Positions 20,006 to 30,045 of a DNA stretch of 30,045 nucleotides are shown here, one piece after another. Below the pieces are notes generated by a model. It had not been told where the DNA came from and made no database searches. It worked only from the letters and a program-made list of their open reading frames with translations. Position numbers and translations under genes: made by a program. Position 1 is the stretch's first letter, and each line of letters starts with the position of its first letter. The stretch covers positions 3,284 through 33,328 of the forward strand of contig RWJK01000656.1 in NCBI GenBank assembly GCA_004335835.1, read 5' to 3'. The stretch is from Scenedesmus sp. ARA3 (lineage: Eukaryota > Chlorophyta > Chlorophyceae > Sphaeropleales > Scenedesmaceae).

Positions 20006-23000
20006 ATGTCGTGCCTGTCTACAGTTCGCCCGCCTTGGCGAGCCCTTGGTCGCTCAACACGTGTCAATGGGACGCCCAGTATTAAACGTACGCAAGTTAC
20101 TCAGTGCAGCTCAAGCCCTGCTGTGCAGGAACCTGCAGCAGCAGGCCTGAAAGCAGTAATGAGGGATCGAAGTTACCAGGAGGAGCTCATTCAACTGGTC
20201 AGGCGCAACAATGTACGTATTGGGGTGCCATATCGTTGTAGCGCGTATCGGGCTTGCTGCTGTTGCTGCCTGTGTCGGAGATGCACATACTGTCTGCCTG
20301 GTGTGTGCCATGTGCTGCTGCTGCTGCTACTGTTCTTGGCTGCCACTCCTTACCTTTGCGCTGGTTGTTGCATGCAGGCACTCATCACACTGCCAACAGG
20401 TCAGCAGCAGCTGCTGTCTAGCAAGCACAGCATCACATTGGGGCACGATCTGCTGGGTGCAGCATAATCAAACAGCCTGCAACTATCACACCTGTGGCAA
20501 AAGGGTACCTTGCATTGATCAATGTCAGCAGCAGCTGAATGTAGCTGCTGAGACAAAGGCGTTCAGTCCCATCAGCGGATGGTGTCAGCTCCTGCTAATG
20601 TTGATGCCAGCAGCAGCGCGCTCGTGAATGCTGCACCAGAACAATTCAGGTTGCAACGCTGCAGCCACTTCAGCAGTGGCACTATCTCCTGCACACAGCT
20701 TCCAGCTTGATCGTGTGCAACCGCAGGCTCTGGCAAGACGCACATTGCTGCGCGCATCATGCAGCTGCACTACCTGCCACAGCTGAGGGAAGCCAAGGCA
20801 CGCGGCCAGCCAGCCAAGGCCCTGGTCTTCCTGGCTCCAACGAATCCACTGGTTGCACAGGTGTGGTACAGCAGTAGCAATGCTTGCAGGGCAGCTTCGA
20901 TTTGAACATAGTTGTGTCGGCAACTTGTGGTGAAAGATGGGACACATGAACTGTGAGCCATGCAGCAGCGCCTGGGATTGTTGTGTGCCTCAGGGCTTCA
21001 TTGCAGCGCTTGACGTGCGCAAGATAGTGTGCTGAGGAAGCACTTGTGTTCCTGTTGCAGGTACAAGTGGTTGTGTTGTCATGTGTGGTTGCACTGGAGT
21101 GGCGCCACGCATCATGGCTAACAATGTTGCATCACATATATGAAATAAACACCGCATCCCCTGCAGGCATGGTGCGCTATGCGCTGCAGTCGGCCAAAAG
21201 TACTGCTCTGTTCTTGCCGGTGCCGTTGCCGCTGCTGCTGCTGCTGCCGCTGCTGCTGCTGCTGCTGTGCAGCAATGCATGATGCTGCAGAACTACTATG
21301 ACATCGCAGCGCGTGCATACCATGGGGACGCGGCAGCGCAGTCCATCAGCACGTGGCACCCAGACAAGTGCGCATCCAGCAGCAGCAGCAGCAGCAGGAT
21401 CCTGATATCCAGTTTATGCTGCAAAAAACTAACCGGACCAAGTACAGGTTGCTCAACGTCACGCAAATTCAACGGCCAAGCTGATGAATCTGTTTTCATG
21501 CTTATAAACGGCCGCCGAACCTCACGATTGCCTGCAGCTACCGATGAGGCTGGCATGCACTAGCGCAGGCACATGCTGCAGATCCATGATCCATGCGCAT
21601 TCTCTGGCTGTTGACTAATGTATCAACATACAGCATGCTGCAACTGCAGGTGGGCCGAGGAGTTGGCTGCTGCTGATGTGCTGGTCATGACGCCAGAGGT
21701 ACTGCTGCACGTGCTGGCCCATGGCACTATGCAGGTGGGCGAGCGCTGCTGCGCGGTTGTCTTTAGCGCGTTGACCACATCACCCCTTGCTTGACCTTGC
21801 TTCAGCATCCAGGCACACCTGCAGCTGCTTTGCTGCCTTGCAGCTTGTGGACGTATGCTTGACTAGCGTTGTTACTTTTGCCACTGCGCTGCACTGCAAT
21901 CGAGCTTCCTCTCGTGTGGTTACGTCCTTGCACTGGCAACATCCAAGGTCGTTTCGCAACATTATCTAGCTCCTCTGCTACAAAATACATGTGCTGCTGC
22001 TTGTGCAGATGCAGCAGATCGGGCTGCTTGTGTTTGATGAGGCACACCACTGTGTAGGAAACCATGCGTACTGCCAGATCATGATAGACTTCTACCACAC
22101 AGCAGCGCTGCAGCAGCGGCCGCAGGTCTTGGGGCTTACCGCATCCCCAACAGAGCTGCTTGCCCCAGCAGAGCCCCAGTGGAGTAGGAAGTCTTTCAAG
22201 AAGGGCCAGGGCGGGGGCTCAGCAGCAATTGAGGCGGCTGGCTGGGGGCTTCAGCAGCGGCTGGCTGCACCACTGCTGACTGTGGCGCCTGACCTCAAGT
22301 GGGTGCCGGCAATTGCTTACCAAATGTTGAGCAACAAACACCCAGCAGCAGCAACAGCTGCATCGAATAGTGTAGTAGGTTGCTAGTGCCTGGAAGCCTG
22401 CTGCAATGGATGTCTGTTGTGCGCTGCTGTTCGCTGTGCCTGGCCGGCTGGAAACTGTGCAGACCTTGCGCTGAGTCACAGGCACCATTTCTACTCGTGT
22501 GCTGTGGACTGTCGTTTGTAATGTCACGGTTTCAAGGACACTATCCTGAAGCGGGTCACATCTGCTGCTGCTGATCCTGTAGGGGCGACATGACGGCCTA
22601 TGTACCCGTCCCTGAAAATGTGTCAGCACCATATTACGACCCCGGCCCCGATGTGTCAAACGGCACTGCTGCCATTCAACAGGCGCTTGATCACCTTGAT
22701 GACGCAAAGAAGCAGATGATGGAGCCAGCTGAGAAGTAAGTACTGTTGTCTCTGCTCCTGCTGCATCTTTGTGAGTTAGCCATGCGCTGCAGCGCTTCTC
22801 GCGTGTTGGCTTCCACAGCTCCTTCCAGCCTGCATCTTGTCGCACTGCTCAACATACAACTTGCTCGCCCCCCCAATGTATCTCACCAATCCTTCGGTAT
22901 CTCTTCTGCTGTCCTGTCATGCACACGACAGGTGTGAGAAGCTGCTGCTGCAGCTGCAGCGTCAAGCCATGCTGCAGGAGTCAGGGCAGCTGCAGCTGCA

Positions 23001-23016
23001 GCAGGAGGGCGCTGAT

Positions 23017-23049
<33 letters not shown>

Positions 23050-26000
23050 GCTGACCTGGCATGCTTCGCTGGCAGGGATGACAGCAGACCCAGGGCATCC
23101 ATGACTGCGTTATGCACGCAGGTGAAACATGAGGGTTGGGTGGGAATAATGCTGCCAGCTTCAGCATGCCGGCAGTCAACAGCTTACAGTTGGTGCACTG
23201 TGAGTGAGTGAGCTACGCGTGGTGTGTTCACACTTAACACCTGCGTAAGTTAAGGAAGGGGACGTGTGTGGCGATGAGGATACCTCATGCGCCTCCACGC
23301 CTCCTACCATTTTGGTGCACTCCCTGCTTGTTGCAGGATCCTGGCAACAACGCTAGTGCACGCAAATCCAGCAATTCCAGCTGCAGCGGGCAAACCTGAC
23401 ACATCCCCCACTTGCAGCAATGCGGCGCTAGCATTCCTCACGCATCTGTAACTACTACTTACTTAGTAAGAGTTTGACTGAAATGCTCTCTGTCGGTCGC
23501 AGGTGCGTGGCACGCGCGCGTGCCTGGGTGAGCTAGGCGCCTGGCCGGCTGCAGCAGCAGCCCACCTGGACCTACTGAGAGCCATGGCAGACAGCGAGGA
23601 CGCTGACGCTGATGCGGATGGGATGGCCAGCAGATCTTGGGACGAGGAAGATGATGGCGATGCTGCTGCTGCCAATGCTGCCAGGCGTGTTGTGGAAGGG
23701 CAGGATGGTGATGAAGAGGAGGTGCCGGAGCCAGGTGTGTTAACATAGAGTTTGCAGAGCAAGTGGATCAAGTTTACATATTCAGCATGCAAGCAATGGG
23801 CTGAAGCTGTCGTCGAACCGGCATCCTGCTGTGCGGGAGCCACACCACGCTTGGATTGAGTACCCTGTGTGTGTGCGTGGCTGCATGGGTGCGTGAGTGT
23901 GTGCTTGCAACTATGCGCACAGAGGCATCGGGTGGGAGTTGATATGTGCGATTGTTTGTGTGAGGGCTGGATCGTGCACAGGTGTGTGCAGTTGCTGGGT
24001 GCAAATGTGTGTGCGCTGTGCAGCTGCTGGGCGGGTTGCTATGTGGCAAGACTGCGTGTGTGTGTGGGTGTGGGGAGAGTGATTCTACTACTTGCAGATG
24101 TGCATGCTTGTGTGTCAATCCTGTAGCAGCAACAAGCCATGACAGGCGTGGTCATGCTTGACATGCCAACGGTGCCATGCTCAGACCATCATCATTGCAG
24201 CAGCACACTCCAAGCAGCGGTTGGCAATTTTGCAGAGGTCGCACTGCTTGCTGTTGACATGCAGGCGCTGGTGCTGCTGCTTCTGCTACTGCTAGCGGAC
24301 TAGTTGATCTGGAGATAATGACGCTGTAAAAGCGCATGGGCAAGGACATGGACAACATAGGCGATGCTCCCAACATGATGATCGGCGACCTCAGGTGCTG
24401 CAGCATGTGCTGCAGCCACTGAATCAGTTATGTGCTTTGCTGCTACGCGTAGGCAATGGCTCAACAGCTGGCGGGCTGGTTGATTTGGAGATAATGAAGC
24501 GCATGACAGCTGACGACATAGGCAACGCCCCAAGCAAGATGATTGCAGCGCTCAGGTACGGTGCCACGGTGCAGCAGTACCTTGCGTTTTTTGTGCACTT
24601 CCTACAACGCTTGTATGCGCAACCATGTGAGAGTTGGGAAAAATTACATGGGGGCAACAACTCCCTGGGTGCGTTTTATGACACAGCTGCAGCTTGTATG
24701 GTGCCAGTTGGGTGCCGCATCGTGTGCAGCGGTCCCGTTCTGTGTACTTGGCCCATCTTCCCTGTGTATATATCTTGCCCAATGCCGTTGTTGTGAAGAC
24801 ATAATTCATTTGGGCTCCATCTCAAGCAGCAAAACGTAATCAACACACGTAGTCACACCCAAAACACACAATTATGACGCTGCTCTCATGTTGCCTCCCA
24901 CTGCTGGCTTGCAGGGCCAACCTGGGCAGCATTGTCAGCTACCTGCAGTCCACCAGCCAGCAGTACCCAGGCATCATAAATAGCAGCGAGCTGCTGCAGG
25001 CAACAGCAAGCTTGCCTGACAGCAGCACACAAGGCTGCACTGTGGCACAGCTGGCAGCAGCAGCGCCGCTGCTGCTTGCGCTTGTCAGCAAGGCTGCACT
25101 GCTGCTGGTGCTGTCAGTGCTATCTGAGCTGCTGATGTATGGCCGGCCGCAGCAGCAGCTGCAGCTGCTGCAGGAGGCAGGTAGGATGTTAAAGCTGCAT
25201 GTGCATGATTCATGTTGTTCTGTTATGCTGTGGCCGCTGCTGCTGCATGGATGCAATGCCACCTTACAAGGTAGGCATGCTGAGGCTTTTTTAGATGGGG
25301 AGGGGAAACAAATGTGCTGAGAGAACGGTTCGGGCATACGTCTCCGGGCTAATCGTCGTATGCTCTCCCGCGCGCGCTAGGTACGCTCGCAAGACGGCAA
25401 CCCCCCGCACCCAAGGGCACGGTTCACTAGTGGGAGGCCGTTTCTACGTCGACTTCACGCGCCTGATGCATATCATCGTCTGGACCCAATTGCTAGTGAA
25501 TCACCACCAGGGTTTAACCTATACTTCTTGCAACCACCGTCGCTTATGTATAGCCAAACTAATGCGTCTCACACAGGCCCAAGATACCCGATTATCTTGG
25601 GCTCTGCTGGGATAGGCCCAAGGCCCGACTAGCTAAAAAAACCCGTTGGAGCGAACCACCCCTATAAGGAGATGGCTGCCTAACCCATGTTTGCACCGGG
25701 TACAAGTCCCGCCTTACACAAGTGGTGCGTTGGCTCGGTAGGCATACTGAGGCAAGTGTGGGAGCTGCTCAGCTCACTGCAGTGGCAGCAGCCACTGTCA
25801 TACAACCATCGTTCAATGATCCCGTTCTTGCAAATGGAGTGGGCGCTATGTGGCGTTGTGAAGCGCGGCACACCTCTTCTTGCACCTGCAACTGTGCCGG
25901 CTTGCGGCTTACAAACGAGCTTGCACGCAGTGCTGCAACGAGCAGCACAGCCTACTTCACAGCAGCTTTGCTCTTACAGGTGTTAATCAGCAACCCAATC

Positions 26001-28755
26001 CTGCTGCTCCATTTGGCTTGAACATTGCAGGCCAACAGCTTGCAGCAGCAGGTCCCATCAGCCAGCGGCAGGCCACGCGCCTGCTGCAGCATTGTAGCAC
26101 GCAGCTGCTGGCGCAAGTGCCTTTCGACACCCTGCAGGCACAGGTAAGACGCCTGGGCAAGCTCACATGCAACAGTATGCTTGAGTGCTAGCCCACGTAC
26201 CTCAATGCGGTGCCTTGCAGGTGTGGCGCCTCTAGCACATGCAAGCATGTATACCTGTCTGCAGATTCGGGTACAATCACGGCAAGCAGCCTGCTGCAGC
26301 GGTTGCCCTCAACTTCCATGCAAAGCAGGGTGCCAAAACTCAAGCTGTTAGTCGACCACGCGTCTGTCACCCCTGTAATGCTGTGCTCCTGTCATTCAAG
26401 AAATTGTTTTGTTCCCTGACTGATCACATCCTGTGCTGCTGTCCGTGCTGCAGGTGTGGCCTTACTCGCCTGCTAGCCTCACAGCAGCTCCTTGGCAAGG
26501 GCCGCCACTGCTGAGTGCCAAAGTGAAAGCGCTGCTGCTGCTGCTGACAAGAAAGAAAGATGATGCGGGACTTCCAGATGCCTGGCAGCCCCAGCAGCAG
26601 CAGCAGCAGCAGCCCGAGGATTGGTGGTCTGCCATAGTGTTTGTGAAGACAAAGGTGCGGCAATCCACATGCACGTGCTTTCTTGCAACAGACTGCTGAG
26701 CAGGCTGCTGCCGCCTGCCGTTGCTGCACTGCGCAATCAAGGACAATAGGCAGCAGTTACTTGTACATGAAACCAAACAACAAAGGTGCCGACGTTGTCT
26801 GCCGTCTCTGCTGTGCCTGCCTGCAGCTGAGTGCGCTGGTGCTGACCAAGCTGCTGCAGAGCTGCCCAGATATCCGCCAGCAGCTGCGGGCTGGCTACCT
26901 GATTGGAGGCACAGATTACGGCGGCGGCAGCAGCACCCTGGCCATGAACACAAAGGTGGCACGGCTTGCATGTTCAACTTGCATTTTTGCTAGCCTGCTG
27001 TCGATGACACGGCCTGTTACACCTGCGATCTGCACTAGGCGCGTACCACGCGTTGGACATTTGGGGGAGTGGTGCAAACTCATGTGGCTGCAGTGGTGAC
27101 CCATACTGCCACCATATCTTGCAGCAACCCGCCTAGCTGTATACCTCAATGCTGCGGCTCACAAACGCTGGTTGTGCTCAACCACAAAAGTGCGCGCAAG
27201 TACTCTGCGCTGCTTCCCTTGTCAACACCGTGCTTGCGGGTGCCTGCCAAACCATCAGATCACCCTTCCACAACTATCAACATTCTGCGTGCTTTCTGCC
27301 CCCCTGCTGCATTGTGGCTCCCCAATGCACAGGCGCAGGCAGCTGTCGTGGGCCGCTTCCGTAGCGGAGAGCTCAATGTGCTGATTGCAACAAATGTTGG
27401 AAATGAGGGCATGGACTTCCAGCAGTGCGAGCTGGTGGTCGCATATGAGCCACCCACAGATGTGACACAGTACACTCAGGTGAGCCGCTGATGGCGCGTC
27501 TGTCGGTAGTGCTGCATGGTATTGGTGATTTTTGTTTGACTTATCACAGGCCCTTGCTCTGTTGCAGACTTGCAAGATATAGCTGCTGTGAGTTGGGAGA
27601 GCTTTCGAAGTGCGTCTGGACGTTCACTGCCTTGCACTGTGCTCACAAAGTTAAAACACACGCCAACACCACTTGTGGCTGCTTCTTATTATGGTTATAA
27701 ATCACACATGCGTGACTATGTGCGTGCGTGCGAGCGTGCCAGCAGCATGGGTGAGAGCTTGGGCACCGGCCTGGCCCACTGGGCGCCTTCAGTGCAGCTC
27801 AACAACTTATGAGGGCACTGCAGTGCAGCGCACAGCACCGTGCTGTGCTGCTCCCTCATCACCGCCCCGCCCATCGCTTGCTTCACAATTGCTGCGCAAG
27901 AAACAAAGCGCGTGCCACACACATGCTTCAAGTGCCACCACTAACAACTTGCAGGCTGTGACCCTCCCATAAAGTGCTGGCGTCCCTTGGTGTATGATGC
28001 ACTGTCACTGCTGCTTGCCTGCCTGCAGGCGCGTGGCAGGGCGCGCAAGCGAGGCAGTAAGTACTGCTGGCTGGTGCGTAGCAGCAGCCCTACAGCTGAG
28101 GAAGAGGAAGAAGAAGAGGAAGAGGAGGAAGCAATCTATCAACTCAATCAAGCAACCAAGCCATGGAGTATACTGAAAAAGTGAGTAATGTGCAGGTCGA
28201 TTTCACGCCCGCCTCGCCATGCTGTTCAAGCTGTGATGTTGTGCACGTGCCAGCTTCTGTCTTGTGTCTTCAAGCGCGGCAGAACTCTCCTGTGCTGTAA
28301 GCCAGAAAGGACAGATGCCTTGCCTCTGTGGGCCAGAGGAAGCAGATGCATTGCCACTGTTACTGCACGGGCCTTAAGAGCAGGCGCCTTGCCGCAGTTG
28401 TTCCCTTTGTTATCACTTGCTTGTTGGCCGTCTGCCCAGCTTCTTCATCACCGCTGCAGTGCACAGTGTGCTCTCAAGGCACGCACATCATCATCAGCAG
28501 AGCTCAAGCGATAGCATGGGACTTCTGTGTCTGCAGGGAGGCAAACGACCAGGAGCGACTGGCTGCCAAGCTGTCAGCCGCCACAAGGATTGCACTAGCA
28601 TCCGGGGTACCTGCAGTGCAGCAGCAGCAGCAGCAGCAGGTGCTGCAGCCCGAACCTGAGGACCACCTCATCACAGATTGGGGAGCCAGGGCCACCTTGC
28701 GGCTGGCGCAGGCGCTGCTGGCTGGCTACTGTGCCAAGCTGCCCGGCAGTGACAG
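20006..28755 (+). CDS. DCL: Dicer-like ribonuclease, helicase region (partial: 3' end beyond window)
   Basis: Dicer enzymes cut double-stranded RNA into small interfering or micro RNAs. Exons: 20006-20212, 20378-20399, 20727-20860, 20994-21026, 21291-21367, 21650-21734, 22009-22298, 22583-22735, 22932-23121, 23503-23734, 24453-24555, 24915-25180, 26031-26143, 26454-26654, 26827-26955, 27333-27479, 28029-28180 and 28537-28755; about 917 codons in one frame. Motifs: LPTGSGKT (Walker A, about 74-81), FLAPTNPLVAQ, AYHGD, ADVLVMTPEVLLH, FDEAHH (195-200), LGLTASP, a helicase insertion domain, AIVFVKTK, VLIATNVGNEGMDF (about 761-774) and QARGRARKRG (motif VI). The final exon, with GARATLRLAQ and YCAKLP, matches the Dicer dimerisation domain. 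PAZ and RNase III domains are not seen. Alanine, glutamine, aspartate and glutamate runs sit between motifs. The start (20006, MSCLSTVRPP) is provisional. The 21291 acceptor could instead be 21273, adding six codons. Confidence 0.93.
24290..24394 (+). pseudogene. Decayed duplicate of a Dicer exon inside an intron
   Basis: This stretch reads GLVDLEIM, then T-L-stop, then KRMGKDMDNIGDAPNMMIGD. It closely parallels the exon at 24453-24555 (GLVDLEIMKRMTADDIGN, APSKMIAALR). A 9-base insertion, ACGCTGTAA, brings an in-frame TAA at 24327-24329. A donor-like CAG/GTGCTG remains at its end. It lies 60 bases upstream of the functional copy. Confidence 0.75.
25270..25753 (-). mobile_element. Candidate short retroelement insertion (SINE-like) in a Dicer intron
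   Basis: GGTAGGCATGCTGAGGC (25270-25286) and GGTAGGCATACTGAGGC (25737-25753) flank about 450 bp whose composition is unlike the rest of the window, with few CAG triplets. On the minus strand the insert ends in a run of six A residues directly against one flanking repeat, as expected for an A-tailed retroposed copy with target-site duplications. Inside are a perfect 10-bp hairpin (25577-25602), a T7 run on the minus strand (about 25634-25640) and a T-arm-like CGGGTACAAGTCCCG (about 25697-25711). No open reading frame of note occurs, so it would be non-autonomous. Family identity is unknown. Confidence 0.5.
25577..25602. repeat. Perfect 10-bp stem, 6-nt loop hairpin
   Basis: GCCCAAGATA and TATCTTGGGC are exact reverse complements around the loop CCCGAT. 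The motif GGCCCAAG recurs just downstream (about 25615). It lies within the candidate insertion in the Dicer intron. Confidence 0.85.
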
Positions 28756-28907
28756 GTGAGCTTCAGCGCTGTTGATGCCACCAATGTGAGGTTTGTGTTT
28801 GGGTCACAGTCATACGTGTGCTGGGAGCGATGTCGTTGGCCTCGCTAGCTGCTACATGCTGTGTTGTGTATTAGTGAGGTTTGGCGTGTTCTAGCAGTTA
28901 GGTGAAC

Positions 28908-28989
28908 GCTGCAAACGGTAACGGCAGTATGATCAAGTGTGGAGCTGCAAACGGTAACGGCAGTATGATCAAGTGTGGAGCTGCAAACA
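28908..28989. repeat. 36-bp tandem repeat, 2.3 copies
   Basis: Identical 36-bp units occur at 28908-28943 and 28944-28979, beginning GCTGCAAACGGTAACGGCAG. A partial third copy runs at 28980-28989 (GCTGCAAACA). It lies in the presumed last intron visible in the Dicer-like gene. Confidence 0.9.
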
Positions 28990-29909
28990 GCTGGGCTGGG
29001 AGAGACTTGTGGGTGGCTGACAGCGACATGTTGCAGGCAAAGGCGAGAGAGAGGGAGAAAGAGAGGTAGGTGAGAGACAGAGGTCAAGCAGTCATCCTAG
29101 AGTGAATCACTCACCTGTTTTCAGATCACGTATCATGAAAACTCACAGCAAGCTGCCAGACACCGCTAAGATGCACCCTAACGGCGTCTTGCAGCCACTA
29201 TCTGCCCATCAACCAACAGGTACATGCAGTGCAGCAAGCACAAAATGCAGCACGTGAAACAGCAGGTTTTGCACAGACGGCACAAACCGCACACAGTGAC
29301 AAACGTGGGCGAAACAGCAAGCGAGCTGCAAAGAAGGTGCTACTTACTGGAAATGTCAGGCATGACCGCATCAAGGCACAGTTGTACACACTAGAGTGTA
29401 GCAATCAGGTTCACACACGACTGACGGCTGACGCAGACATACTAAGGGGCTGCTGCTTTTACAATCCTTGCTGCTGACAAACAGAGAAGCAAGAGGTGAG
29501 AGGTTGGAAGCGGCCAGGACGAGGATGGGGCTGGGAAAGAGGATGGCAGAGAATGCAGTAGCCGGCTTTTTTTGTTTGTGTTTGTTACACATGGGGGCCA
29601 GGCAATTCCAGCCTCTTGAACTGGCGTATCATACCAGCCAGGTAGGGTTTCAATTCCAACTCCGTCCCCCACCACCATCACGACGGAACAGCAAGTCTGC
29701 AGCCTTACTGCCCGCCTAGCTAATTGACCACAATGCTGCAGCAGAACGGAGTGGCCGCCTCCAAGGAACAGCATGGCATGGCAAGCAAGCATGCAAGCGC
29801 ACGGCATGATAGGGCATGCAAGCATACATACTTACAGAGACCTGGCTGCAACACCACACTGCTGTTGCTGCACGACAAGCACTAGGCTGTACTACATCCA
29901 AGCAAGAAG

Positions 29910-29974
29910 AAAACCACTCCTACCGCTGCGGCTAGCTAAGCTGACCTACAAAAACAAAAACCACTCCTACCGCT
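29910..29974. repeat. 18-bp direct repeat pair
   Basis: AAAACCACTCCTACCGCT occurs at 29910-29927 and again, identical, at 29957-29974. No function is suggested. Confidence 0.8.
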
Positions 29975-30045
29975 ACCTACATGCAGCAACTCCACCAGAT
30001 GGCTACACTGTCGCCACAAGTAAGGGCACCACCACAGCCCCAGGT

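Larger units (their letters stand above)
28756..30045. other. Probable large Dicer intron or downstream region; no confident exon
   Basis: The exon ending at 28755 has a GTGAGC donor and is in phase 2, so the gene should continue. No exon with PAZ or RNase III motifs is visible before the window ends. A weak candidate exon at 29125-29219 (TTTTCAG acceptor, GTACAT donor) keeps frame but resembles no Dicer segment. The region also has a purine-rich stretch near 29040-29082. Confidence 0.5.

Noticed and set aside
19965..20024. Upstream first exon for the Dicer gene (ATG at 19965)
   Set aside because: It joins in frame, but the intron would be only 35 nt, much shorter than the other introns in the window. 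Not used in the model.
23334..23400. Extra Dicer exon after the poly-Ala exon
   Set aside because: The exons ending at 23121 and starting at 23503 already join in phase 0 and give the expected LGELGAW-type helix; the intervening frame stops quickly.
25640..25760. tRNA gene
   Set aside because: A T-arm-like stem-loop (CGGG TACAAGT CCCG) is present and TGGCTCGGTAGG nearby resembles box A, but the order and spacing are wrong and no acceptor stem pairs, so no tRNA can be folded.
29125..29219. Additional Dicer exon
   Set aside because: Splice sites and phase fit, but the peptide matches nothing expected after the dimerisation helix, so it is left as unproven.

Overview
The window is nuclear DNA of a green alga, most likely a chlorophycean. 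The evidence is many short GT-AG introns in every recognisable gene, chloroplast-type leaders on plastid enzymes, a plant/algal ferredoxin-nitrite reductase, abundant CAG/CTG runs inside exons and introns, and a ciliary transition-zone membrane protein. No rRNA, tRNA, CRISPR array or bacterial operon is seen. All gene models below were spliced by hand from reading frame, family conservation and intron phase, and every junction given keeps the frame.

Layout. Positions 3-380 (+) carry the 3' end of a proline- and cysteine-rich, wall/matrix-like protein whose last codons run into a 20-bp tandem array. A 35-bp tandem array follows at 1381-1555, and about 3 kb show no recognisable gene. Ferredoxin-nitrite reductase (NiR, 9 exons, minus strand) spans 8211-3989. 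Upstream of it, on the same strand, is a MOT1-type molybdate transporter (6 exons, 12379-9243). Divergent from MOT1 across about 330 bp is sirohydrochlorin ferrochelatase SirB (3 exons, 12713-14009, +). A Transmemb_17 (TMEM17/80/216) ciliary membrane protein (6 exons, 14396-15887, +) comes next, then a coiled-coil protein of unknown function (17452-18733, +), an AT-rich tail and a minus-strand coding relic (19466-19059). The last third is a Dicer-like gene (+). It is read from about 20006 to 28755 through the DExH helicase, the helicase insertion domain, helicase C and the start of the dimerisation domain. Its PAZ and RNase III parts are not seen and would lie beyond the window.

How the genes work together. 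NiR reduces nitrite to ammonium in the chloroplast and needs siroheme. SirB inserts the iron that makes siroheme. MOT1 supplies molybdate for the molybdenum cofactor of nitrate reductase. The 3989-14009 block is therefore a physical cluster for nitrate assimilation that brings together an enzyme, its cofactor maker and a metal-oxyanion transporter. The ciliary gene and the Dicer gene look functionally unrelated to it.

The most interesting structures are the cofactor cluster itself; a 17-nt microexon in MOT1 and a 22-nt microexon in the Dicer gene, each encoding part of a core motif; decayed duplicated exons in both genes; a roughly 450-bp insertion with target-site-like repeats and an A-run in a Dicer intron; and two tandem arrays whose units carry splice-donor-like and splice-acceptor-like sequence respectively.
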